Source: an uncultured bacterium
GTDB taxonomy: Bacteria; Planctomycetota; JAJSAM01; JAJVHW01
Reading direction: 5' to 3'
Length of the DNA stretch: 64,000 bases
Assembly: GCA_937996235.1 (NCBI GenBank)
Contig: CALKVK010000018.1
Coordinates: 62,001-126,000, forward strand
The notes under the pieces: model-generated
Told to the model about the DNA's origin: nothing
Database searches by the model: none
What the model saw: the letters and a program-made list of their open reading frames with translations, nothing else
Program-made: the position numbers and the translations under genes
In this document: piece by piece, positions 46,423-54,491 of the stretch
Position numbering within the stretch: the first letter of the stretch is position 1
How the letters are laid out: the number at the start of each line of letters is the position of its first letter

Positions 46423-47982
46423 ATGGCGACGCGCATCATCGCGGTGCTGAACCAGAAGGGCGGGGTCGGCAAGACCACGACCTGCGTCAACCTCGGCGCG
46501 GCGCTCGCACGCCGGGGCCGGCGCGTCCTCCTGGTGGACATGGATCCCCAGGCGAACCTCTCGGTCCACGTCGGCATGGAACCGCACAAGCTGACGAAGA
46601 CCACGTACTCGCTGCTGCTCGGCAAGCACGGCCTCGCCGAGGCGGTGCAGCCGACCGACACGCCGGGGCTCTTCGTGGTGCCCTCGACGCTCGGTCTCGC
46701 CAACGCGGAGATCCAGCTCGCCTCCACCGTCGGGCGCGAGCTGGTGCTGCGCGAGGCGCTCGAGGAGTGGCTGCACCCGGCGCCCGAAGGGCAGGGCCCG
46801 GGCGGCGCACCGCTGCCGTTCGGACAGACGCCCGCCGTCGGCGAGGCCGACGCGCCGGGGCGGCCGTCCGCCGACTTCGTGCTCATCGACTGCCCGCCGT
46901 CGCTCGGCACCCTCACCATGAACGCGCTGTGCGCCGCCGGCGAGGTGCTGCTGCCGATCCAGACCGAGTTCTTCGCGCTCCAGGGCGTGGCCGGGATCCT
47001 CGAGTCGGTGAAGGCGGTGCAGCGGCTCAACCGCGGTCTGCGCCTCTCCATGGTCGTCCCGTCGATGGTGGACCGCCGCACCACGCTCGCGCGCGACGTG
47101 CTCGACGAGGTGCGGGGCTACTTCGGCGACGTCGTCACGAAGACCGAGATCCGCAAGAACGTGAAGCTGGCCGAAGCCCCGAGCCACGGGCGCACGATCT
47201 TCGGATGGGACGCGCGCAGCAACGGCGCCGAGGACTACGACCATCTGGCGGCCGAGGTGCTCGGCGAGCTGGAGCAGACTCCTGCGCCCGCGGCGTCCGA
47301 GTCGCGGCCCGCCGCGGCGGAGAGCGCGGCGGTCGCCGAGACGACGACGGAGCCGTCGGAGTCGGCGCAGTCGGCGGGCAGCGCGTCCACGCCCGCGTCC
47401 GAGGCGGCGAGCAGCACGGTCGAGCCGGGCGCACCGGCCGAGCCGTGCGACGCGGCGGGACCCGTCGCGGCGGATCCCGCCGCGGCGCCTGCGGCGGCGC
47501 CGGATCCGGCGCCCGCCCCCGCCGAGACGGCTCCCGTCGCCGCCGCTCCTGCGACCGACCCGCAGCACGTCGCGCTCGCGGATCTGCCCGACACGCGCCC
47601 TGCGACACCCGCAGCCGACCCGGACCACGTCGCGTTCGCCTCCCCGCCGGAAGCGGCGTCCGCCGCGTCGGCCGAGGTCGACGTCACCGAGGTGCGCGTC
47701 CCGCTGGAGCAGCCGCCGTCCGCCGAGTCGGTGGACGACGCGGCCCTCGCGCTGGGCGGCGCGGCACCGGCCTGGCCGAGTCCGCAGCCCGGGCTCGCGC
47801 CGGACTCCGTGACGGGCGCCGGCCCGTCCGCTCCCGCGGTCGCGTTCGACGACGCGGCCGACGGGTTCGGCGGCGCGCTCTCCGTCGCGGAGCCCGCGTC
47901 CGACGACGACACGACCGCCTCGGTCGGCACCCCGGCCGACGAGCCCGCCGCCTACGATCCGTGGCGGCCCGAGACGTGGTAG
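46423..47982 (+). CDS. ParA-family ATPase with a long disordered tail
   Basis: This 519-residue protein has a ParA/Soj domain (1-288). The deviant Walker A is NQKGGVGKTTT (residues 10-20, with the signature lysine), Walker B is in FVLIDCPPSLG, and DMDPQANLS is typical. Residues 45-60 and 185-250 follow chromosomal Soj. The last 230 residues are Ala/Pro/Asp/Ser-rich and look disordered, unlike normal ParA. No ParB gene is adjacent. It may position the nucleoid or another cargo. A GTG at 46411 is an alternative start. Confidence 0.88.
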   Translation: MATRIIAVLNQKGGVGKTTTCVNLGAALARRGRRVLLVDMDPQANLSVHVGMEPHKLTKTTYSLLLGKHGLAEAVQPTDTPGLFVVPSTLGLANAEIQLASTVGRELVLREALEEWLHPAPEGQGPGGAPLPFGQTPAVGEADAPGRPSADFVLIDCPPSLGTLTMNALCAAGEVLLPIQTEFFALQGVAGILESVKAVQRLNRGLRLSMVVPSMVDRRTTLARDVLDEVRGYFGDVVTKTEIRKNVKLAEAPSHGRTIFGWDARSNGAEDYDHLAAEVLGELEQTPAPAASESRPAAAESAAVAETTTEPSESAQSAGSASTPASEAASSTVEPGAPAEPCDAAGPVAADPAAAPAAAPDPAPAPAETAPVAAAPATDPQHVALADLPDTRPATPAADPDHVAFASPPEAASAASAEVDVTEVRVPLEQPPSAESVDDAALALGGAAPAWPSPQPGLAPDSVTGAGPSAPAVAFDDAADGFGGALSVAEPASDDDTTASVGTPADEPAAYDPWRPETW

Positions 47983-47983
47983 T

Positions 47984-48137
47984 TGGCGATCCGCTGACGC
48001 GGCTCGCGGTGGGTAGTCGCGATCCGCTGACGCGGCTCGCGGTGCTAGTCGCGATCCGCTCACGCGGCTCGCTGTGGTCGTTGGCGAGGCGCTGACGCGG
48101 CGGGGTTCGCGGGCGACCCGCTGACGCGGCTCGCGCG
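47984..48137. repeat. Array of five degenerate palindromic direct repeats
   Basis: Five copies of a unit centred on GCGATCCGCTGACGCGGCTCGC begin near 47987, 48020, 48052, 48085 and 48114, so the spacing is 29-33 bases, close to three helical turns. Each unit is itself an imperfect inverted repeat (GCGA-CCGC, TGAC centre, GCGG-TCGC). The array begins directly after the ParA stop. No further gene or clear signal is seen from 48138 to 48330, the rest of the gap. Confidence 0.8.
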
Positions 48138-48330
48138 GTGCCCGGCGGCGGGCGGGCGACGCCACGAGCGCGGTGCCGGTCGGCGCACGGCGGACGCGAC
48201 GGCCGGTGGACGGCCGCCGCCGGGCTCGCGAGGGCTCCTCACGCGCGGTCCGCCGACCTGCCGATACGGGGTCGGAAGCCGCCTTCGGACGCCCTCGGGA
48301 AGGGGGCGCCCGCCGCGCGGTGCCGTCGCC

Positions 48331-49965
48331 ATGCCGAGCCTCGAGATCGTCGTCACCCGTGGACCGTCCAAGGGCGCGCGCGCGCCCCTGGACTCCGACC
48401 GCCCCGTCACGCTCGGGCGCGGCGCGGACTGCACGCTGGCGCTCGCCGACGGGAAGGTCAGCTCGCGCCACGCGCGCATCGACCTCGAGCGCGTGGGCGT
48501 GACCATCACCGACCTCGGCTCGAAGAACGGCACGTTCGTGGACGGCATGTCGGTGCTCGAGCCGGTGCGCATCCGGCCGGGGCAGGAGATCTCGCTCGGC
48601 AACAGCTCGGTCGAGCTGATCGCCGTGGAGGAGCCGGGCGGCGCGCCGATCGCGCAGCCGGCGGTCGCGCCGGAGCAGATCCGGGCGCGCATCGACACGG
48701 TGCGCGAGCTGGCGCAGCCCGTCACGCGCGAACGCGTGGCCGGGGCGACGAAGGCGCAGCGCAGCCTCGCGATCCTGCACGAGATCGGCGCGCTGGTCTC
48801 CTCGGAGATCGACGAGGACGGGTTCCTGCGCCGCCTCATGGACCTGATCTTCACGCTGCTGCCCGCCGACCGCGGCGCGCTGATCCTCGTCGACGCCGAC
48901 GGCACGCCGCAGACGCGCGCGCGGCGCGCGACGCACGAGCGCGACGAGGCGACGATCCACGTCTCCCGCACCATCCTCGGCAAGGTGCTCGACGAGGGCA
49001 TCTCGATCCTCACCGCGGACGCGGGCTCGGACGCGCGGCTCGCCGACGGCGCAAGCATCGTGATCGGCAACGTGCGCTCGGCGATGTGCGTGCCGATCCG
49101 CGGCAAGCGCCGCACGCTCGGCGCGATCTACGTCGACACGGTCCTCTCCGTCGGCGTGTTCGGCAAGGACGACCTGCACGTGCTGACGACCGTCGGCATC
49201 GTGGCGGGCACGGCGCTCGAGAACATCGAGCTGTTCCGCCGCAACCTCGAGCAGGCGCGCATGGCGGCGATCGGCCAGGTCGTCGCGGGTCTCGGCCACG
49301 ACATCCGCAACATGCTCACGGCGCTGCGCGGCGGCGTGTTCGTCATCGACGAGCTCGTGCGCGAGCGCGACGACGAGGAGCTGCGCGGCGCGTGGGACAT
49401 CGTGCGCTACGGCCAGGACTCGATCGGCAACCTCGTGCAGGACATGGTGAACTTCAGCAAGCGCCGCGAGCCGGACTGGCGGATGTGCGACATCAACGCC
49501 GTCGTGCACAACGCGGTCTCGTTCCAGCGCCAGCGCGCGGAGGAGCGCGGCATCGCGCTCGGCGAGTTCCTCGACCCGACCATCCCGCAGTTCCTCTGCG
49601 AGCCGTCCGCAATCGAGCGCTGCGTGCTGAACCTCGTCTCGAACGCGCTCGACGCGTGCACGGAGAAGTCCGGCTCGGTGCGCATCACCACGCAGCCGAA
49701 CGACGACGGCACCGCTGCGCTGATCACGGTGCAGGACGACGGCGAGGGCATCCCGCCGGAGCGGCACCAGCGCATCTTCGACCTGCTCTATTCGACGAAG
49801 GGCTCGCGCGGCACCGGCTTCGGGCTCGCGATCACGAAGAAGATCGTCGAGGAGCACGGCGGGCGCATCCACCTGCGCTCGGAGCCGGGCGCGGGCGCCT
49901 CGTTCACGCTCGAGCTGCCCTGCCGCACGCAGGTGCCGGCCGAGGCGACCGCCGCCATCTGCTGA
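48331..49965 (+). CDS. FHA-GAF sensor histidine kinase
   Basis: This 544-residue cytoplasmic kinase has an FHA domain (GRGADCTL, SSRHARI, GSKNGT; about 25-90), a GAF domain (about 150-300), a dimerisation domain with the phospho-accepting His323 in GHDIRNMLTALRGG, and an HATPase domain. N-box, G1 and G2 are visible (NLVSNALDAC, DDGEGIP, GTGFGLAI). No response regulator lies next to it, so it is an orphan. Its FHA-GAF input resembles that of the sigma-54 activator at 14.7-16.6 kb. Confidence 0.93.
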   Translation: MPSLEIVVTRGPSKGARAPLDSDRPVTLGRGADCTLALADGKVSSRHARIDLERVGVTITDLGSKNGTFVDGMSVLEPVRIRPGQEISLGNSSVELIAVEEPGGAPIAQPAVAPEQIRARIDTVRELAQPVTRERVAGATKAQRSLAILHEIGALVSSEIDEDGFLRRLMDLIFTLLPADRGALILVDADGTPQTRARRATHERDEATIHVSRTILGKVLDEGISILTADAGSDARLADGASIVIGNVRSAMCVPIRGKRRTLGAIYVDTVLSVGVFGKDDLHVLTTVGIVAGTALENIELFRRNLEQARMAAIGQVVAGLGHDIRNMLTALRGGVFVIDELVRERDDEELRGAWDIVRYGQDSIGNLVQDMVNFSKRREPDWRMCDINAVVHNAVSFQRQRAEERGIALGEFLDPTIPQFLCEPSAIERCVLNLVSNALDACTEKSGSVRITTQPNDDGTAALITVQDDGEGIPPERHQRIFDLLYSTKGSRGTGFGLAITKKIVEEHGGRIHLRSEPGAGASFTLELPCRTQVPAEATAAIC

Positions 49966-50019
49966 CGCGACCGGCCGTCCGCCGCTGCGCCGCCGCCCGC
50001 CTCCGGACCGTGCCGGACG

Positions 50020-50379
50020 TCAGGAGCTGCGCAGCCGTTCGAGCAGCGCAGCCGCCCGCGCGCGCGCGTCCGGGCCGGTCAGCCAAGCTCCGGACGCGGC
50101 GACCTCGGGTCCGCGCGGCGCCGCGCGCGCGGCGGCGAGCGCCCCGGCGAACGCGAGCGCGGGCGCGATCACGCCCTGCGGCGCGGGTGCGGTCCGCGGC
50201 GGCGGCGGTGGCGCCCCGAGCGCCGCCGCGAGGTCTGCAGCGGCGCGCTCGAGCGCGCGCCGCGCCACGCGCCCCAGGGCGTCTTCGAGGGCGGCGCCGC
50301 CGGCCTCGAGGGCCGCGGCGAGCCGGGACGCCGCGCCGCCCCAGAGAGGTTCGTCACCCTGCGCGCCGGCCCCGTGCAT
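50020..50379 (-). CDS. Ala-rich hypothetical protein
   Basis: This 119-residue protein has no recognised domain. It is strongly Ala-rich and probably helical, with a Pro-rich turn near residue 60 and a C-terminal ARAAALLERLRSS helix. It diverges from pyrB. The high Ala content makes it a weaker call than its neighbours; it may not be expressed. Confidence 0.45.
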   Translation of the reverse strand: MHGAGAQGDEPLWGGAASRLAAALEAGGAALEDALGRVARRALERAAADLAAALGAPPPPPRTAPAPQGVIAPALAFAGALAAARAAPRGPEVAASGAWLTGPDARARAAALLERLRSS

Positions 50380-50433
50380 GCGCCGCCTCCCGCTCACCGG
50401 TCCAACTCGACTTCGTCCGCCCGCGCGTGCAGC

Positions 50434-51405
50434 ATGCCCGGCGGCGTGACGACGGGCAACCCCCTGACGGCGATCGAGTCGGAGCTCGTCGAGCGGATGC
50501 GCGGCAGCGACATCATCTCGGTGCGCCAGTTCCGGCCGGACGAGCTGCGCACCCTGCTCGGCATCGTGCAGCGCTTCGAGGGGGACACGCCGCCCCTGCT
50601 CCTCGGCAAGGTGCTCGGCGCGCTCTTCTTCGAGCCGTCCACGCGCACGCGGCTCTCGTTCGAGAGCGCGATGCTGCGCCTCGGCGGCAGCGTGATCGGG
50701 TTCGCCGACGCGGGCATCACGTCGGCGACGAAGGGCGAGACGCTCCAGGACACGCTGCGCATCGTCGAGAACTACTGCGACGTGATCGTGATCCGCCACC
50801 CGCGCGAGGGCGCCGCGCGCGCCGCGGCGGAGGCGACGACGCGCCCCGTGGTGAACGGCGGCGACGGCGCGAACCAGCACCCGACGCAGACGCTGCTCGA
50901 CCTGTACACGATCCAGCGGCGGCTCGGCCGCGTGTCGGGGCTGCGCATCGGCTTCCTCGGCGACCTGAAGTACGGACGCGCGGCGCACTCGCTCGTCGAG
51001 GCGGCCGCCATGCTCGGCAACGAGCTCGTGCTCGTCGCGCCGCCGTCGCTGCGCCTGCCGTCGCGGCGCCTCGAGGAGCTCGCGGCGCTCGGCGCCACGT
51101 ACGAGGAGACCAGCGAGCTCGGGCCGACGCTCCCGACCGTGGACGTGCTGTACGTGACGCGCATCCAGCAGGAGCGCTTCGCCGATCCGCTCGACTTCGA
51201 GCGCGTGCGCAACGCGTACCAGATCGACCGCGAGACGGTGGACCGCGGCAAGGAGGGCATGATCGTCATGCACCCGCTGCCGCGCGTGAACGAGATCCAC
51301 CCGAGCGTCGACGCGTCGCCGCGCGCCGCGTACTTCGAACAGGCGAAGAACGGCGTGACGGTGCGCAAGGCGCTGCTCGCGCTGCTCATGGGAGCGGTGT
51401 CGTGA
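50434..51405 (+). CDS. pyrB: Aspartate carbamoyltransferase catalytic subunit
   Basis: This 323-residue enzyme makes carbamoyl aspartate in pyrimidine synthesis. The carbamoyl-phosphate motif FFEPSTRTRLSFE is intact (STRT at 69-72), and the second block GDGANQHPTQTLLD and the MHPLPRVNEI aspartate-binding loop are present. The ATG at 50434 matches the family start best; one at 50374 would add 20 residues. The stop overlaps the GTG of pyrI (GTGA). Confidence 0.96.
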   Translation: MPGGVTTGNPLTAIESELVERMRGSDIISVRQFRPDELRTLLGIVQRFEGDTPPLLLGKVLGALFFEPSTRTRLSFESAMLRLGGSVIGFADAGITSATKGETLQDTLRIVENYCDVIVIRHPREGAARAAAEATTRPVVNGGDGANQHPTQTLLDLYTIQRRLGRVSGLRIGFLGDLKYGRAAHSLVEAAAMLGNELVLVAPPSLRLPSRRLEELAALGATYEETSELGPTLPTVDVLYVTRIQQERFADPLDFERVRNAYQIDRETVDRGKEGMIVMHPLPRVNEIHPSVDASPRAAYFEQAKNGVTVRKALLALLMGAVS

Positions 51406-51866
51406 GCACCGGCGACCGCCGCACGCAGAAGCAGGTGGCCGCGCTGCGCAGCGGCACGGTCGTGGACCACCTGAACCCGGGCATGGCGCTCAAGGCGCTG
51501 CAGCTGATCGGCCTCCCCGCGGACGCGACGGCGCTGATCGGCGTGAACCTCTCGAGCGCGAAGATGGGCCGCAAGGACATCCTCAAGCTCGAGAACTTCG
51601 AGATCCAGCCGGAGCAGGTGGAGCGCCTCGCGGTGCTCGGGCCGAAGGCGAGCGTCTGCTACATCCGCGACTACACGGTCGTGCGCAAGGTGCAGGTGCG
51701 GCTGCCGGAGCGCATCGAGGCTCTGCTGCGCTGCCCGAACCCCGCGTGCATCACGAACCACGACCGCATCACGACGCGCTTCGACGTGGAGCGGCAGGGC
51801 CCCACGCTCGTGCGCTGCCACTACTGCGAGCGCCTGATCAGCGAGGACGAGTTCGTCCTGCTGTGA
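51402..51866 (+). CDS. pyrI: Aspartate carbamoyltransferase regulatory subunit
   Basis: This 154-residue protein binds allosteric nucleotides and holds catalytic trimers together. The N-terminal nucleotide domain has VVDHLNPGMALKAL. The zinc domain has four cysteines in CPNPACITNHD and CHYC. The GTG overlaps the pyrB stop, giving a PyrBI holoenzyme like that of enterobacteria and many archaea. Nucleotide feedback control is expected from the family. Confidence 0.96.
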   Translation: MSTGDRRTQKQVAALRSGTVVDHLNPGMALKALQLIGLPADATALIGVNLSSAKMGRKDILKLENFEIQPEQVERLAVLGPKASVCYIRDYTVVRKVQVRLPERIEALLRCPNPACITNHDRITTRFDVERQGPTLVRCHYCERLISEDEFVLL

Positions 51867-51962
51867 GGGCCGTCACGTGAAGCGCACGTGCGCGGAACGT
51901 GAGGCCGGTCTCGTGCTCGCGGCGTCCGTGGTGCCCTGCGGCGGCATCGTTACCCTCTCCGC

Positions 51963-53606
51963 ATGAGCAGCACCGCCGACCACACCGCGTCCCTCTCCTC
52001 GCGTCTGCCGCAGGTCATCGACGGCTACGACCTCGCCGCCGAGACGCAGCGCGCGCGCACGACGATCCCCGACGTCCACGTCCTCGGCCGCACGCTGAAC
52101 CGCGCGACGGCAGTGGTCGCGTACGGCCCCGAGCCGGCCCACCACGAGGAGACGCGGCGGCGGCACGCGGCGAACGTCTTCGCGAACACGCTCGACCCGG
52201 ACTCGCCGGTGCTCGAACTCGGCTGGCCGACGTCCGGCCACTTCGTGATGGACTCGCGCGGCGTCCACATCGACCTGGTGCTCGCGGTCGCGCAGCGCGT
52301 GCTCGACGAGCGGCACCCGCGCGTCGTCGAGGCGCTCGCGCGTCTGTCCGACGCGGGGCTCCTCGCCCACCGCGAGATCAACACCGACGACTACCTGGAC
52401 CGCGCGCCGCACGCGCCGGGGCTGCACCTGCCGCAGGACGTCGCGGAGCTCCTGAACGGCGTGCTCGCGACGAGCTACCCGGGCTCGGGCGCGTGGCGCA
52501 CGTTCTTCACCAACTCGGGCGCCGAGTCGTGCGAGGCGGCGCTCAAGCTCGCCTTCATGACCCGCTACAAGCGCTTCCTCGAGACGCACGGCGAGGCGCG
52601 GCTCGCGGAGGTGATGCGCGAGCTCGGCATCCGCCCCTTCGCGCCGCTCGCCGCCGACACGAGCCGCAAGGAGGCCGTGTACGAGGACTACCCGTTCTTC
52701 GTCGCGGGCCTCGAGCGCGCGTTCCACGGCCGCACGCTCGGCGCGCTCTCGCTGACGGCGAGCAAGAAGGTGCAGAAGGTCGGCTTCCCGCGCCTGCGCT
52801 GGGTGCGCCACATCCCGCTGAACGCCCCCGCCGGGACGCTCGAGGCGCTCGTGGACACGCGCGGCATCGACGAGCTGCTGCGCACGCCGGGCGAGCTGCG
52901 CCGCACGATCGACGACGGGCGCATCCCGCGCGACCTGTTCGCCGGCTTCCTGATGGAGCCGTTCCAGGGCGAGGGCGGCTACCGCCCCGCGACGCCGGAG
53001 TTCGCGCAGGACTGCGCGCGCACCTGCCGCGCGCACGGTGCGCTGTTCATGCTCGACGAGGTGCAGACCTTCGCGCGCACGGGCACGCTCTTCTTCGGCC
53101 AGCAGCTCGGCGTCGAACCCGACGCGGTCTCGATGGCGAAGGGCCTCTTCGCCGCGGCGCTCGTCGCGCGGGCCGACCTGTCGAGGTACCTGCACGGCGG
53201 CTGGCACTCGAACACGTGGGGCGGCGGACGCATCCTCGACGTGCAGGTCGGTCACGCCGTCCTCGACACGCTCGCGCACCACCGCGATCCCTTGTTCGAG
53301 GGCCGTTCGCTGCCCGAGAACCAGATGCTGAAGGGCCGCCTGCTCGAGGCGGGCCTGCACGAGCTGCGCACGCGGCACCCGGGCGTCGTCGACTCCTACG
53401 TCGTGCGCGGCGGCATGGCGCGCCTGACGGTGCGGCGCCGCGCGGACCTCGTCCGCGAGGCGTGGGCGCGCGGGCTGAAGCTGTTGCCGTGCGGCGCCGC
53501 GGGCGAGGTCTCGTCGATCCGCGTGCTGCTCCTCGCCGACGTGCTCGGCCGCGAGGTGCACGCCGCGCTCGACGTGCTCGACGCCGCCTGCGCGGCGCTG
53601 AGCTGA
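51963..53606 (+). CDS. Class III PLP-dependent aminotransferase
   Basis: This 547-residue fold-type I enzyme has the class III signature FMLDEVQTFARTG (Asp365 binds the PLP nitrogen) and the Schiff-base lysine Lys393 in SMAKGLFAAAL. TNSGAESCEAALKLA contacts the phosphate. It is about 100 residues longer than ornithine or acetylornithine aminotransferases because of an extended N-terminus and an insertion at about 210-240. This resembles the lysine 6-aminotransferase-like group. The substrate is uncertain. Confidence 0.9.
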   Translation: MSSTADHTASLSSRLPQVIDGYDLAAETQRARTTIPDVHVLGRTLNRATAVVAYGPEPAHHEETRRRHAANVFANTLDPDSPVLELGWPTSGHFVMDSRGVHIDLVLAVAQRVLDERHPRVVEALARLSDAGLLAHREINTDDYLDRAPHAPGLHLPQDVAELLNGVLATSYPGSGAWRTFFTNSGAESCEAALKLAFMTRYKRFLETHGEARLAEVMRELGIRPFAPLAADTSRKEAVYEDYPFFVAGLERAFHGRTLGALSLTASKKVQKVGFPRLRWVRHIPLNAPAGTLEALVDTRGIDELLRTPGELRRTIDDGRIPRDLFAGFLMEPFQGEGGYRPATPEFAQDCARTCRAHGALFMLDEVQTFARTGTLFFGQQLGVEPDAVSMAKGLFAAALVARADLSRYLHGGWHSNTWGGGRILDVQVGHAVLDTLAHHRDPLFEGRSLPENQMLKGRLLEAGLHELRTRHPGVVDSYVVRGGMARLTVRRRADLVREAWARGLKLLPCGAAGEVSSIRVLLLADVLGREVHAALDVLDAACAALS

Positions 53607-53609
53607 CCC

Positions 53610-54293
53610 GTGGCACCGCTCCACCGACGTCGCGCCCCGGCGGCCGCGCTCGCGCTGCTCGCGGCGCTCGCCGCATGTGGCCGCTCGAACTCGCCCGCGG
53701 CGCCGAAGGCGGAGGACTCGATGGACGCGGAGCGCGACGCGGTGGACGGCTCGTTCGCGGTCTCGGACGCCATCGAGCGCGAGGCACGACGTCTCGGCAC
53801 CAACCTGCGGCGCATGCAGGGTCTGGACGAAGACGGCTCACCGCAGCCGGCGAACGGCATCACGATCGACGTTGCGCACGATCGCAGCGTGGCCGCACTC
53901 GATGCGCTCTCGCAGATCGAGCCGGGAGCGTACGTCGTCTTCATCTCGGAGCAGGGCTTCGACGGAGACGACGACCAGCTCTCCGTACTGCGTACGGCAG
54001 ATCCCTTCGACGCCGTGCGGGCGATGGGAACGAACGGGGCGAACTTCGACATCACCAACGCGATGGTGATCGAGCGGCTGACGCTCTGGCGCGAGCGCTA
54101 CGGGCTGACCGTCGTCGGCGCCGGTTTCGACTGGCTCTGGGTGCAGTTCGCGCGCGCTGCACCGGACTGGACGGCGTTCGCCGACGAGGTCTACGAGTTC
54201 TGCCCGGATGCCGTCGACCAGGGTGTGGGGACGGTCGAGGCCCTCGCCGAGGGGCTCCGCGATACCCGGACCGTCTACCTCTGGTGGGACTGA
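53610..54293 (+). CDS. DUF4253-like lipoprotein
   Basis: This 227-residue protein has a lipobox (LLAALAAC, lipidated Cys at about 23) and a Ser/Ala/Asp linker. The C-terminal domain (about 130-227) has YGLTVVGAGFDWLWVQF, DEVYEFCPDAVDQGVG and a YLWWD end. That end is how I recognise the DUF4253 family, whose function is unknown. The GTG follows the aminotransferase stop by 3 bases, so they are co-transcribed. Confidence 0.75.
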   Translation: MAPLHRRRAPAAALALLAALAACGRSNSPAAPKAEDSMDAERDAVDGSFAVSDAIEREARRLGTNLRRMQGLDEDGSPQPANGITIDVAHDRSVAALDALSQIEPGAYVVFISEQGFDGDDDQLSVLRTADPFDAVRAMGTNGANFDITNAMVIERLTLWRERYGLTVVGAGFDWLWVQFARAAPDWTAFADEVYEFCPDAVDQGVGTVEALAEGLRDTRTVYLWWD

Positions 54294-54491
54294 CGGCTCG
54301 CATCGACGGTCTGCACCGCGACCGGCTGCGACGGCGCGGCGCTCGACGACTCGGCGACCGCGACCGAGGTGACGGGCTGCCGCCTCACCAGGAGCCGCGT
54401 GCTGCTCGCGAACGGCGGCACCTTCGGCAGCTTCGCGGGGAACAACGTCGTGCTGGACGACGCGGTCGCGCCCGGGATCGTCCGAGGCGCG
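54294..54491 (+). pseudogene. Coding remnant of a probable beta-helix/extracellular protein
   Basis: Right after the DUF4253-like stop, and in the same frame, about 65 codons remain open with almost all third positions G or C. They read ASTVCTATGCDGAALDDSA, EVTGCRLTRSRVLLANGG, TFGSFAGNNVVLDDAVAPG. The short strands, Cys pairs and Asn/Gly turns resemble parallel beta-helix proteins. There is no start codon with a ribosome site, and the sequence runs straight into the convergent HEAT gene. It is best read as the scar of a lost gene. Confidence 0.45.

Noticed and set aside
47983..48137. CRISPR array after ParA
   Set aside because: The units are degenerate, with no unique spacers of constant length, and there is no cas gene.
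46300..49872. A leftward open frame continuing upstream of the HEAT-repeat gene, antisense to ParA and the FHA kinase
   Set aside because: It lacks any domain and is opposite two well-supported genes. The HEAT homology starts at the ATG at 46299.
50020..51300. A long leftward open frame antisense to pyrB
   Set aside because: pyrB is unmistakable on the other strand. Only the first 119 codons outside pyrB were kept, as a low-confidence gene.
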